64,000 nt of DNA from Pseudomonadota bacterium (lineage in GTDB: Bacteria; Pseudomonadota; Alphaproteobacteria; Rhodospirillales; Magnetospirillaceae): NCBI GenBank assembly GCA_021793155.1, contig JAJYTF010000001.1, forward strand, positions 186,001 to 250,000, read 5' to 3'. Made by a program: the position numbers and the translations under genes. Numbering within the stretch: position 1 is the first letter of the stretch; each line of letters begins with the position of its first letter. Shown here in pieces: positions 36,306 through 44,706 of this stretch. The notes under the pieces are model-generated. The model had not been told where the DNA came from and ran no database searches. It saw only the letters and a program-made list of their open reading frames with translations.

Positions 36306-36926
36306 TTGGTCCATGTCCGCGAGCCCATCCTGCATCCGGTCGCGATCGACGATCTGCGGCCGACCCAGATCACCGTCGGCATGCGCGAGGTGGCGGAGAA
36401 ACGCAAGGCGTGGCGCACCAAGGACGGCGACAAAGAGGCCGAATTCCTTGGCCGGCACATGATCCCGGTAGTCCTGGGGCCAAAGGACCGCGCCTTTGTC
36501 ATCGACCATCATCATCTCGTCCGCGCGCTGGGCGACGAAGGCGTGAAGGATGTGCTGATCATGGTCGTCGCCGACCTGCGGCGCCTGGACCCGGATGCTT
36601 TCTGGTTCGTCCTCGACCAGCGCAACTGGATGCATCCCTTCGACGACGATGGCAAGCGGCGGAGCCACCAGGACCTGCCGAAAGCGGTGAACGGCCTGGT
36701 GGACGACCCGTTTCGCTCACTTGCCGGCGAAGTGCGCCGTGCCGGTGGGTTCGCCAAGGATACCACGCCGTTCAGCGAGTTCCTGTGGGCCGATTTCTTT
36801 CGCCGCCGCCTGAAGCGCAAACATGTCGAAGCGGACTTCGACGGAGCGCTGGAGGAGGCGTTACGCCTGGCCAAAGGCACTGAGGCCGACTACCTGCCGG
36901 GGTGGTGCGGACCGCTGGCGGGCTGA
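36306..36926 (+). CDS. ParB-like nuclease-fold protein (ParBc_2 type), chromosomal
   Basis: The 206 residues open VHVREPILHPVAIDDLRPTQITVGMREVAEKR, the hallmark of a small ParB-like family distinct from true chromosome-partition ParB. An IPVVLGPKDRAFVIDHHHLVRAL segment follows, which aligns with the ParB CTP-binding fold. It lacks the helix-turn-helix centre of ParB. I chose the TTG at 36306 because GGAGGG lies seven bases before it; GTG at 36291 is an alternative. Function unknown. The small neighbouring lipoproteins are on the other strand. Confidence 0.72.
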   Translation: MVHVREPILHPVAIDDLRPTQITVGMREVAEKRKAWRTKDGDKEAEFLGRHMIPVVLGPKDRAFVIDHHHLVRALGDEGVKDVLIMVVADLRRLDPDAFWFVLDQRNWMHPFDDDGKRRSHQDLPKAVNGLVDDPFRSLAGEVRRAGGFAKDTTPFSEFLWADFFRRRLKRKHVEADFDGALEEALRLAKGTEADYLPGWCGPLAG

Positions 36927-36929
36927 AGG

Positions 36930-37136
36930 TTACCAGCTGCCGCCGGATTGCCAATTCATCGGGGTACCGCCCGTCGGCGATAACCACTGCAGGGCTCTCG
37001 GCCCGGCCGGCGGTACGGCATCGGCGAAGCCGCTGTTGGCGGCGGATACGTAGTTGACGGGGGTTCTCCCATACGGGGACTGTGCGCACGCGCCGAGCAA
37101 TGCGACCAACGCCATGGCGAGGAATTTTCGAGACAT
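36930..37136 (-). CDS. Small lipoprotein, tandem paralogue 2
   Basis: The 68-residue protein has a lipoprotein signal (MSRKFLAMALVALLGAC, lipid-modified Cys17). The mature part is about 50 residues, ending in TPVNYVSAANSGFAD ... PPAGPRALQWLSPTGGTP. GGGAGG lies five bases before the ATG. It is a tandem copy of the gene at 37305. Function unknown; attached to a membrane by inference. Confidence 0.72.
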   Translation of the reverse strand: MSRKFLAMALVALLGACAQSPYGRTPVNYVSAANSGFADAVPPAGPRALQWLSPTGGTPMNWQSGGSW

Positions 37137-37304
37137 GAAAACCTCCCGCAGCCGCGGTTTCGACCGGGCGGAACCGGGGCGAAAAGCCCCGATCAGACGC
37201 CTGGCGAGAATACCTAATACGTAAGATCGAGTATAATCATTTCCAATGGCCTGCTGATTCGAATTATTCCCAATTCGCCGATTCGGCACCGGCGGGAAAT
37301 TCAG

Positions 37305-37508
37305 TCAGGGGCCACCCGGACCTGAACGCCAGTCCACGGGGTACTCCCCAGTCGGCGAGCGCCACTGCATGCTCCGCGGGCCAGCCGGCGGATTGTCGTC
37401 GGCGAAACCCTGGTTTACCGAGGAGAGGTAATTGACGGGCGTGTTGCCAAATTCGGCGCATGCGCCAAGCAGCAGGGCCAAGGATATGGCGAGGAACGTT
37501 CGAGACAT
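37305..37508 (-). CDS. Small lipoprotein, tandem paralogue 1
   Basis: The 67 residues have lipobox LGAC (Cys17) and a mature part that matches the next gene: TPVNYLSSVNQGFADDNPPAGPR, MQWRSPTGEYP. GGGAGGCTTCC precedes the ATG. The two genes are separated by 168 bases with no other ORF. The shared core reads NTPVNYLS-x-N-x-GFAD-x2-PPAGPR-x-MQW-x-SPTG. No known family comes to mind. Confidence 0.72.
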   Translation of the reverse strand: MSRTFLAISLALLLGACAEFGNTPVNYLSSVNQGFADDNPPAGPRSMQWRSPTGEYPVDWRSGPGGP

Positions 37509-37706
37509 GGAAGCCTCCCGCGCCTGCAGTTCCTGCCGGACGCCGCCGGGCCGACGGGCCCTCACACGACATTTGGCAGGTCTTCATAAGACTTAAGTTT
37601 GCCGGCGGATGTTTCCACTGCACTGTCGATTCGAATTGCTCGCCAATGCTGCAGTCGGTCAGAGCAGCGAGCGCGCCATGCGGTCCGCGCAAAGAGCACA
37701 CCGGCC

Positions 37707-37905
37707 GAAAAGGAACAACAGGCGGAATGTCGCCGCATCTACCTTGGCGCGGATCATCTGGCCCAGTGCCATGCCGACCATGCCCGGCGCAGCAGCGGGA
37801 GGCGATGCCCTCCCGACAGGAACTGCCAGAGGTTGGTCAGCAGCGAGGGGATGACCAGAAAGGCGGCAGCCTGCGCCGGTGCCATCAGCAAACCGGGCCA
37901 GCCTC
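37707..37905 (-). pseudogene. Decayed fragment of a TauE/SafE-family membrane exporter
   Basis: In one leftward frame the DNA reads GLLMAPAQAAAFLVIPSLL then TNLWQFLSGGHRLPLLRRAW and hits a stop. In another frame it continues PGMVGMALGQMIRAKVDAAT then FRLLFLFG. These are the conserved middle and C-terminal segments of TauE/SafE sulfite-exporter-like proteins (PS-TNLWQ; GMxLGQ-x6-ATFR). The frame jump, the missing N-terminal half and the missing last helix show that it is a relic. The rest of the 37509-38412 gap contains no confident gene; a 74-codon leftward ORF at 38080-38304 is unsupported. Confidence 0.65.
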
Positions 37906-38412
37906 TTACCCTCAGGGTGCGGCTCTGAAACCGTTTCTCCGTCGGTTTGGCGGAAAAAGCCGCCTTTGCGGCGGCGTTCAGCTTTCAATATCGTCCGTGA
38001 ATTCGCAATTTGGAGCGGGTGAAGGGAATCGAAGTTAACAACCAGCCCATTGATCCAAAACGCGATTCCATCAGCGCTCCTACGCTGATGGACGCAATTT
38101 TGGACCAACTTTCACCGGCTGCCAACCCCTGAACTTTTTTGACGTGCATATCAGCGGGCCGGGTACCGCCTGGGCTGCCCCATAACCGGCGAGAAAAGCA
38201 ATCATCGCCGACCGCTCAACCCCAAGATCGAAGGCGTGCGCGGCGGCCTCATCGTCGAGATCGGTGAGGCCGCCGACCTCGCGGCAGTGGATGCACGCGA
38301 TCACTGCCTGTGATCAAAAATCGGCACAGTGTTCAAAAATTCCTCGCCGATCCGCCCGAAAGCGGTCGCCGCGCTATAGGAGGGGAAATACAATAGCCCA
38401 AAGGGGTTCCAC

Positions 38413-39333
38413 ATGAGGATACGCTATCTTCGCTATTTTTTGGTCGTTGCTGAAGAGCTGAGTTTTTCGCGCGCCTCGGCAAGGCTCAACATCGAACCTT
38501 CCCCGTTATCAAGGGCCATCAAGGAACTGGAGGCCCAACTCGGTGTCTCCTTGCTCCACCGCCGTAAAGGCCGCATTCGACTGACGTGGGCCGGTGAGGT
38601 ATTCCAGGAAGAAGCACGCCGGATACTGTCTTTCATCGAGGACGCCAAGTCGCGCACGGTATCGGCCTCAAAAGGCTACCGCGGGCGGCTTCGGATTGGT
38701 CTGGCCGACAGTCTGGCTCAGCCGCGCATGGCCCAACTGCTCGCTCGTTGCCGCGAGGAGGAGCCCCTCACCGAAATCCGCATTGTCGAGATGACGCTCA
38801 ATGAGATGCTTCGGGCGCTTGGACGAGGCCAGATCGACGCGGGTTTTACTGTAGCCGGTGAAGCGGCTGGGCCCTATCGCAAAGAGCGCGTGTGGTCCGA
38901 ACACCCCGCCATTGCGCTGCCCCGGCGCCATCCGCTGCTGGCACTGGAGAAAATCTCCTTCCGGGACATGCTGCCCTACCCATTGATCCTTTGCCATCCG
39001 GAAACATGCGCCAGCGGTCACGACATGATCCGCCGCTGGTTCTCGGAAAGCGCGCTGACCTTGCCGGTTCCCGCTGAATTCGTTTCCGGTCACGAATCGA
39101 TGTTGATGCTGGTCGCGGCCGGTTACGGAATAGGGATTGGCTTGGAATCGCAGGTATCGCTCTATAACCATCCCGAGGTGATCGTCCGGCCCGCGGTGGA
39201 AGGCGTTTCCCTGGCCGAAACATTCATCATTTTCCCGGAGGAACCGCCTTCCCCCGAATTGGTTCGTTTTATCGAGCGGGCACGCGATATTGGTGGACAA
39301 CGTGACCTATCGCCGTCCATGAAGGTTTTGTGA
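38413..39333 (+). CDS. LysR-type transcriptional regulator
   Basis: The 306 residues have the N-terminal winged helix-turn-helix MRIRYLRYFLVVAEELSFSR then ASARLNIEPSPLSRAIKELE and a substrate-binding domain (RLRIGLADSL, DAGFTV, LPRRHPLL, VAAGYGIGIGLE). The Ser/Pro-rich recognition helix is intact. It stands alone without a divergent target gene. It lies between chromosomal relics and the ICE, so it may belong to either; LysR genes of this N-terminal type are frequent on mobile elements (inference). The inducer is unknown. Confidence 0.92.
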   Translation: MRIRYLRYFLVVAEELSFSRASARLNIEPSPLSRAIKELEAQLGVSLLHRRKGRIRLTWAGEVFQEEARRILSFIEDAKSRTVSASKGYRGRLRIGLADSLAQPRMAQLLARCREEEPLTEIRIVEMTLNEMLRALGRGQIDAGFTVAGEAAGPYRKERVWSEHPAIALPRRHPLLALEKISFRDMLPYPLILCHPETCASGHDMIRRWFSESALTLPVPAEFVSGHESMLMLVAAGYGIGIGLESQVSLYNHPEVIVRPAVEGVSLAETFIIFPEEPPSPELVRFIERARDIGGQRDLSPSMKVL

Positions 39334-39929
39334 TGCTTCGGTGACATTTTTCGTCCGATAGATGACGGAAAATGTCGGTTCTGAGCCGGGACGAATCGCC
39401 GTTCCGTATCCATTGCACCGCCAGTTGCCGCAGCCCAGCCCCGTTCTCAAGCATCGTAGCGACCGAGAGGGCCACCGAATCGGGCCTCGAAGGTGCCGCC
39501 TCGTTATCCCTGGTAGAGCAGAAACTTCAGGTTGGGCTGCCAAGCCTTCCATTCGCTGTAGGCCGCCATACCGTCCGTCTTTGACAGCTATTTCGTGTGT
39601 CCATTGCACAAAGACTAGACCAGGTGCTCATCAGAGGAACGCTCATTTCCGGTTCACTGAACGGCGAAAAAGAGCGGTTTTTGTGGGTTGCACCGCTGGC
39701 TGAAAAAGATCGTCAGCATAGGGGCTTTATAGCGACAACACTCCTCTCATAGTTGCGCGTCGGAAAGCTGGGCCGGCACCGACTCCGCCGTTGGCGCGAC
39801 AGGGGGTCCCGCCGGCCCCTTTCAATATACGGCGGCCAGGATGATCGCATTGATTGATGTCCGCGAGCGTGAGCGCCGGTTTATTGGGGCCATCCTCCAA
39901 GCGCCAACGAGCATCAAGGAGTGATCACC
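39334..39929. other. Non-coding junction before the ICE core
   Basis: These 596 bases hold no convincing gene. Two short rightward frames are visible (GTG at 39620, 42 codons; ATG at 39841, 27 codons ending at the alpA ribosome site), but neither has family features. No tRNA gene is seen. The left attachment site of the ICE should lie in this stretch or in 37.5-38.4 kb, but needs the other end for recognition. Confidence 0.5.
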
Positions 39930-40142
39930 ATGGTACAGCAGAATGCCGCGCCAGCCTCCGAGCGGCGCATTCTCCGCCGGGCGGAAGTGGAAGCCAAGAC
40001 GGGCTTCAAACGAGCTCACATCTATAGCCTCATGAAAGAGGGCAAGTTTCCCAAGGCCATGCGGCTGGGGGTGCGTGCCGTGGGCTGGGATTCCGCTGAA
40101 ATCGATCAATGGATTACCGAGCGTCTTAAAGAGCGGACCTGA
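39930..40142 (+). CDS. AlpA-family excisionase-like regulator
   Basis: The 70-residue protein has an AlpA/MerR-like helix-turn-helix: ILRRAEVEAKTGFKRAHIYS then LMKEGKFPKAMRLGVRAVGW. Family members regulate integrase or excision functions of mobile elements. AAGGAG precedes the ATG at 39930 by eight bases, favouring it over the GTG at 39921. It is the first gene of the rightward ICE core operon, 34 bases ahead of parA. Confidence 0.88.
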   Translation: MVQQNAAPASERRILRRAEVEAKTGFKRAHIYSLMKEGKFPKAMRLGVRAVGWDSAEIDQWITERLKERT

Positions 40143-40176
40143 TGCTGCTCCCTTTCCCGCCGAACAGGAGCACGCC

Positions 40177-41040
40177 ATGCAGGTTATTTCCGTTATTTCC
40201 ACCAAGGGCGGCGTCGGCAAGACGACCATCGCCGCCAATCTGGGCGGTTACATCGCCGATGCCGGTCTGCGCGTGCTGTTGCTCGACATCGACGTGCAGC
40301 CCACGCTGTCCTCCTACTACGCGCTGGCCAGCCGCGCGCCCGGCGGCATCTACGAACTGCTGGCCTACAACGAGCGCGACATCACCCGCCTCGCATCCCA
40401 CACGGTGATCGAAGGTCTGGATGTGGTGCTGTCCAACGACGAGCGCGGCCAGTTGGGTACGCTGCTGCTGCATGCGCCAGACGGCCGGCTGCGGCTGCGC
40501 AATCTGCTGCCGGTGTTCCGCCCGCACTACGACCTGGCGCTGATCGACACGCAGGGCGCCCGCAGCGTCCTGCTGGAAATGGCCGTACTCGCCTCCGATC
40601 TCGCCATCTCTCCGGTCACACCCGAAATCCTGGCGGCGCGCGAGCTGCGGCGCGGCACCCTCCAGTTGGTGGACGAGATCGCGCCCTATCGTCACCTGGG
40701 CATCCAGCCTCCGCCCCTGCATCTGCTGATCAACCGGGTCCCCGCGATCTCCGCCAATGCGCGGCTGATCCAGCAGACCTTGCGGCTGATCTTCCTGGAG
40801 CATCCCGGCGTGCAGGTGCTGCGGACGGAGGTGCCGGCGATCGAGGCGTTCCCGCGGGCGGCGACGCAAGGGATTCCCGCCCACCGCGCCGAATACCGTC
40901 GGCCCAGTGGACGGGTAGCGCCGGCGGCGCTCGACATCGTGCGCAGCCTGGCGGAGGAGATTTGCCCGCAGTGGGGCGAGCGCTTTGCCTCGGTCGGCGG
41001 CAGGACCGGAGGAAGGATTCCTCATGTCGAGCGCCCATGA
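40177..41040 (+). CDS. parA: ICE-encoded ParA-family ATPase (Soj-like)
   Basis: The 287 residues have the deviant Walker A KGGVGKTT (residues 10-17), Walker A' LLLDIDVQPTLSSYY and Walker B-like DLALIDTQGA. It represents the ICE type ParA thought to stabilise the excised circular form. AGGAG lies six bases before the ATG at 40177; the frame is open upstream but non-conserved. The C-terminus overlaps the next gene by 17 bases. Confidence 0.94.
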   Translation: MQVISVISTKGGVGKTTIAANLGGYIADAGLRVLLLDIDVQPTLSSYYALASRAPGGIYELLAYNERDITRLASHTVIEGLDVVLSNDERGQLGTLLLHAPDGRLRLRNLLPVFRPHYDLALIDTQGARSVLLEMAVLASDLAISPVTPEILAARELRRGTLQLVDEIAPYRHLGIQPPPLHLLINRVPAISANARLIQQTLRLIFLEHPGVQVLRTEVPAIEAFPRAATQGIPAHRAEYRRPSGRVAPAALDIVRSLAEEICPQWGERFASVGGRTGGRIPHVERP

Positions 41041-41260
41041 CTTGGCCCGCGGGCACAAGCGGCTGCTGCCGCTGATCGAATACGCGCTGGGCGAGGGCTG
41101 GGAGGTCCTGCGCACGCAAGGCGGCCATCTCAAGTTCGTCAAACCCGGCCTGCCGCTGATCTACACGAGCGCGACCGCCAGCGACCATCGGGCCATCCGA
41201 AACGCCCACGCGATGTTGCGCCGCACGCAGCGCCAGGTGGCGGGAGACGGGCATGGCTGA
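41024..41260 (+). CDS. Small HicA-like (dsRBD-fold) protein between parA and parB
   Basis: The 78 residues read like the HicA mRNA-interferase fold: LLPLIEYALGEGWEVLRTQGGHLKFVKPG with the GGHLKF His in the catalytic position, ending SATASDHRAIRNAHAMLRR. No HicB antitoxin is adjacent. GGAGGAAGGA is a strong ribosome site. It overlaps both parA (17 bases) and parB (8 bases), so it is expressed with the partition genes. Whether it cleaves RNA or only binds nucleic acid is unknown. Confidence 0.65.
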   Translation: MSSAHDLARGHKRLLPLIEYALGEGWEVLRTQGGHLKFVKPGLPLIYTSATASDHRAIRNAHAMLRRTQRQVAGDGHG

Positions 41261-42956
41261 AATGTCGGTCCAGGAGATGGCGGCCAAGCTGCTGAGCGAG
41301 GGCTTCAGCCGGCCCGGTCCGGCCACCGGCACCGTGAGCGACCCGATCGCCGACACGCCGATGGTGGTGACGCTCGATGAGCTCCGCCCCTACGAACTCG
41401 ACCCGCGGCTGACGCGCAACCCGCTCTACGACGAGATCAAGGCGTCGATCCGCGAGCGCGGATTGGATGCGCCGCCGCCGATTACGCGGCGACCGGGGGC
41501 GGGCCACTACATCATCCGCAACGGCGGTAATACCCGGCTCGCGATCCTGCGCGAGTTGTGGACGGAGACCCGGGAGGAGCGGTTCTACCGGATCCCGTGC
41601 CTGTTCCGACCTTGGCCCGAGCGCGGTGAGATCATCGCGCTGACCGGCCACCTGGCCGAGAACGAGCTGCACGGCGGGCTCACCTTCATCGAGCGCGCCC
41701 TGGGCGTGGCGAAGGCGCGCGAGCTTTACGAAGCGGAAGCCGGCAAGCCGCTGTCGCAGTCGGAACTGGCGCGCCGGCTCAAGGCGGATGGCTATCCGGT
41801 GCCCCAACCACACATCAGCCGGATGCAGGAGGCCATCCAGTACCTGCTCCCAGCCATCCCGAACGTGCTCTATGCCGGACTGGGGCGCCATCAGGTCGAG
41901 CAACTGACGGCCCTGCGCCGCGCCGGCCAGAACGTCTGGGACGGCCGTTCGGGCGGCGGGCCGCCGGGCATCGAGTTCCCCACGCTGTTCCAGGACGTGC
42001 TGGCGACCTTCGACGGCAATCCGGGCGGGTTCTCGGTTCAGCGGGTTCAGGACGAGTTGATCGGCCAGATGGCCGACCTGCTCGGCGTGAACTACGACAC
42101 GCTCGCCCTTGAAATCGCCGACTCCGAAAAGCGCTGGCAAACCCTCGGTTCCGAGCCCGCGTCTGCCGCGCCCGCCACCTCGCCCCTACCGCCGCTCGCC
42201 GTACCTGCGGCACCGCCCGCGGCCCCCGCGCCCATGTCGGTAGCGCCGGTGCCACGCGAGACGCAGAGGAAAGACGCGCCGTCACCGGCTCCGCCTACCT
42301 CCGGAGCGCCGGCCGACAAGGATGCGGGAGCGGACAATCCGGACGACGCGCGGGACGATCTACTGCGCGAGCATATCGTGACGCCGGCCGAAACCCCTGA
42401 GCGCCCACAGTCGATCCAGCGGCTCGTCGCCGACCACACGGGCGAGGAGGACGCGCCCGACTTTGCGCGCAATGTCGTGCACGCGATCCCGGTGCAGGCC
42501 GGCGGCCTCTACCCGATCTCCGATGTCTGGTACATCGTACCCACTCTGGACGATCCCGGCCGGCTGCGGCTGCATATCGGGCAACTGGCCGTGGAGATTG
42601 CCAGCGAGGCCCATTTCGATCCTGGTGCCATCATGCCCAGCGAGGAGGGCATCGGTTTCGAGTGCCGTTCCGAGGGCGCCGATAGCGGGCTCACCCAGGA
42701 GCTGGTTCCTCGCACGCTTCTGGCCTTGTTACAGGCGCTGTCTGCCCCATCCCGCCTGAATGACCGCGAGCCCATTAGCGATCTCGGGGCGCTGCTACTG
42801 GGGCGCGGACAGGCGGAGACGGTCGTGCACCTGCAGATGTCCCGCCTCAGCGATGCCGGGCTGGTGAAGCTGTTCCGCCTGATCCGGCTCGCCCGTCGCC
42901 TGCTGGAACTGGAGGCGGGAGAGGCCGGAGACGACGGCCCCCCTTCCGAAGCGTAG
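41253..42956 (+). CDS. parB: ICE-class ParB-family protein
   Basis: The 567-residue protein belongs to the ICE-specific ParB family. The N-terminal ParB nuclease-like domain has PMVVTLDELRPYELDPRLTR, the box GAGHYIIRNGGNTRLAILREL, and a helix-turn-helix region QSELARRLKADGYPVPQPHISRMQ. A Pro/Ala-rich linker lies at about residues 300-370, and the C-terminal 180 residues are the ICE-specific domain. It acts with ParA in maintenance of the excised element. The coding sequence ends directly before the DUF2857 gene. Confidence 0.92.
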   Translation: MAEMSVQEMAAKLLSEGFSRPGPATGTVSDPIADTPMVVTLDELRPYELDPRLTRNPLYDEIKASIRERGLDAPPPITRRPGAGHYIIRNGGNTRLAILRELWTETREERFYRIPCLFRPWPERGEIIALTGHLAENELHGGLTFIERALGVAKARELYEAEAGKPLSQSELARRLKADGYPVPQPHISRMQEAIQYLLPAIPNVLYAGLGRHQVEQLTALRRAGQNVWDGRSGGGPPGIEFPTLFQDVLATFDGNPGGFSVQRVQDELIGQMADLLGVNYDTLALEIADSEKRWQTLGSEPASAAPATSPLPPLAVPAAPPAAPAPMSVAPVPRETQRKDAPSPAPPTSGAPADKDAGADNPDDARDDLLREHIVTPAETPERPQSIQRLVADHTGEEDAPDFARNVVHAIPVQAGGLYPISDVWYIVPTLDDPGRLRLHIGQLAVEIASEAHFDPGAIMPSEEGIGFECRSEGADSGLTQELVPRTLLALLQALSAPSRLNDREPISDLGALLLGRGQAETVVHLQMSRLSDAGLVKLFRLIRLARRLLELEAGEAGDDGPPSEA

Positions 42957-43526
42957 GTGGCCGCCATGTCCGGGCCGCATCCGCTCAACCAAGCCGTGAT
43001 TGCGCAGGCGCTGCATGATTTGCGCAACGGCCAACTGCGGCGAGCGAAGTCCATGGGCTTCGACGATGCGGACCTGGATGCGCTCAAGAATCCGGCCATG
43101 GCCAGCGTGCTGGCCAACTCCATCGTCTCCTGGTGTTCGGTCTCGGTCAACCGCGAGGTGCTGCGCCGACTCCTGCGTCAGGTGGACGATGTGGCGAAGG
43201 AGATCGAGGTCATCGATCGCCTGCTGCGGCTTGGCGCCAGCACGGAACTGATCAGCAAGTTCCACGGATTGACGCATCAGGAGATCGCCTTGCGGCGTTC
43301 GATCATCGGCCTGCCCAAGCGCAAGGGTCGGCATCCGGTCCTGACCGAGGAACAGGACGCCGACCTGTGGACCCGCTGGTCGGCGGAGGTCAAGGAACGC
43401 AACATCAACCTGGACAACGAGACGGCGATGCTCGCCATCGCCGCCGATCTGGCCGAGTGCACGGGCTTGCCGCTCTCCGTGATCTGGAATGCGATACGTG
43501 GATGGATCGATGAAGGGCTGGTCTGA
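42957..43526 (+). CDS. DUF2857-family ICE protein
   Basis: The 189 residues match the ICE core protein that follows parB in SPI-7/PFGI-1 elements: LDALKNPAMASVLANSIVSW, then EIEVIDRLLRLGASTELISKF, LTHQEIALRRSIIGLPKRKGR, then WNAIRGWIDEGL. The middle resembles a helix-turn-helix (LTHQEIALRR), suggesting DNA binding, but function is unproven. GTG at 42957 abuts the parB stop; ATG at 42966 is an alternative start. Confidence 0.85.
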   Translation: MAAMSGPHPLNQAVIAQALHDLRNGQLRRAKSMGFDDADLDALKNPAMASVLANSIVSWCSVSVNREVLRRLLRQVDDVAKEIEVIDRLLRLGASTELISKFHGLTHQEIALRRSIIGLPKRKGRHPVLTEEQDADLWTRWSAEVKERNINLDNETAMLAIAADLAECTGLPLSVIWNAIRGWIDEGLV

Positions 43527-43665
43527 GCATGGATGGACCGCGGTGATCCCACGGCCTTCGGCGCCTCGGCGGCTTGCGGACCCGGCGACCGCGCAGGACC
43601 ACATCGACCAGCTCCAGGCCATGCTCCACTCGTCGGGACAACCCTCCTCTGGTCGCAAGCCATGA
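43510..43665 (+). CDS. Small overlapping ORF, 51 aa, unknown
   Basis: ATG at 43510 lies inside the last codons of the DUF2857 gene (17-base overlap) and opens a 51-residue frame starting MKGWSEHGWTAVIPRPSAPRR and ending with DHIDQLQAMLH-type helix residues. The overlap is typical of translational coupling, but composition alone does not prove it is expressed. No family recognised. Confidence 0.4.
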   Translation: MKGWSEHGWTAVIPRPSAPRRLADPATAQDHIDQLQAMLHSSGQPSSGRKP

Positions 43666-43719
43666 CCCGAGCCGGTGCCCGGCACACTGCTCGCTGAGTC
43701 CACGGAAGACCAAGGCCGT

Positions 43720-43736
43720 CTATACCCAGGGTATAG
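43720..43736. promoter_or_regulatory. 17-base palindrome, operator-like
   Basis: CTATACCC and GGGTATAG form a perfect 8-base inverted repeat with a single central A. It lies 107 bases upstream of the PFL_4669-type gene, in a 177-base non-coding stretch. Symmetry and spacing suit a dimeric regulator site; the binder is unknown. Confidence 0.45.
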
Positions 43737-43842
43737 CAGTACACGCGGCCTTCCCGGCGCGGCGCCCCGCCGATGGCAGGTGCCCAGACCGGCGAGCGTC
43801 GCTATGGCGCCGGTAAAACAGGCTGCCAGGCGATGCGGTTTG

Positions 43843-44706
43843 ATGACTGACAGCCTTCCCGGCGGAATCGATCCTGGCGCTCTCGTCCTCACAGCGCGAG
43901 CTGTCGCCACCATGGCCAATCCATCAGAACCCCTGCAGTTGAATCTCGGATCGCTGCGCAGCGCGATGACGTTGACGCTGCATACGCACCACGCTTCGCG
44001 CATCTGGCATGGCCGGGCGCCCTCCGACGGGAAACCCGGCATCGTCGGCCTCAACGGCTACGTGTCCGTGATGAACAAGATGCGGCGCGGGGCGGAGCAG
44101 GACGATCCCTACAGCGATTGGTGGATGCTGCGGATCGAGGACAAGCTCAGCGTTGCCAAGGAGCAGCTTCGGGTAGTCCGCGAGCAGGTGGAGCAAGCCC
44201 TCGCCGGACTCCCGCCCGCGCTCAGCATCGGCGAGAACCTCAACGTCCAGCCGGTCAAGCTGCCGCTGTTCATCTCTTCCCAACTCGGGTTCATGGCGGT
44301 CTATCTGCTGGCCGAGTACGACGAACTGGCCCGCAAGCTGATCCTGGCCCATCACACGGCCCTGATCGACCGCAGCACGCTGGAACGCTGGCTCAACGAC
44401 GGCGCGCATGCGTTGCGCAGCCTGTTCTCGCTGGCGCAGCAGTACCGCTACTCGGGCTGCACGCGCGACGACTTCGCGGCGAAAAATGCCGCAGCCAGGG
44501 CGGCGATCGAGAAATACGGCGAACTGCCGCAGGACGTACTGGAAGGCACGCGCCGCTCGCGCTTCGCGCCGCCGATCGTCCGGCGCTCGTCACCGGCGCC
44601 CTCGGCATCGCGCGCGGTGGCGGCACCCGCGCCGTCGGAGGACTCGTCCAGCGCGGACGCCCCCTCCGATGCGCCAGCGGCGGGCGACGAGGACGAGCCG
44701 GCATGA
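43843..44706 (+). CDS. ICE protein of the PFL_4669 family
   Basis: The 287 residues match the conserved ICE family that follows DUF2857: LNLGSLRSAMTLTLHTHHASRIWHGR, GIVGLNGYVSVMNKMRRGAEQDDPYSDWWM, KLPLFISSQLGFMAVYLLAEYDELARK, TLERWLNDGAHALRSLFSLAQQYRYSGCTR. A Ser/Ala/Pro-rich tail follows. Function unknown, always associated with this ICE class. The frame is open upstream to 43675; the ATG at 43843 is the likeliest start. Its stop overlaps the DUF3158 start (ATGA). Confidence 0.88.
   Translation: MTDSLPGGIDPGALVLTARAVATMANPSEPLQLNLGSLRSAMTLTLHTHHASRIWHGRAPSDGKPGIVGLNGYVSVMNKMRRGAEQDDPYSDWWMLRIEDKLSVAKEQLRVVREQVEQALAGLPPALSIGENLNVQPVKLPLFISSQLGFMAVYLLAEYDELARKLILAHHTALIDRSTLERWLNDGAHALRSLFSLAQQYRYSGCTRDDFAAKNAAARAAIEKYGELPQDVLEGTRRSRFAPPIVRRSSPAPSASRAVAAPAPSEDSSSADAPSDAPAAGDEDEPA

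Noticed and set aside
38080-38304. 74-codon leftward ORF near the ICE edge
   Set aside because: GTG start, no clear ribosome site and no family; it may be a fragment, but support is too weak.
39362-39703. 113-codon rightward ORF after the LysR gene
   Set aside because: Arg/Pro-rich, no domain, overlapped by equally long opposite frames.
37238-39929. tRNA gene at the ICE junction
   Set aside because: Looked for T-loop sequences such as GTTCGAATC; isolated ATTCGAATT strings occur but no cloverleaf can be built.
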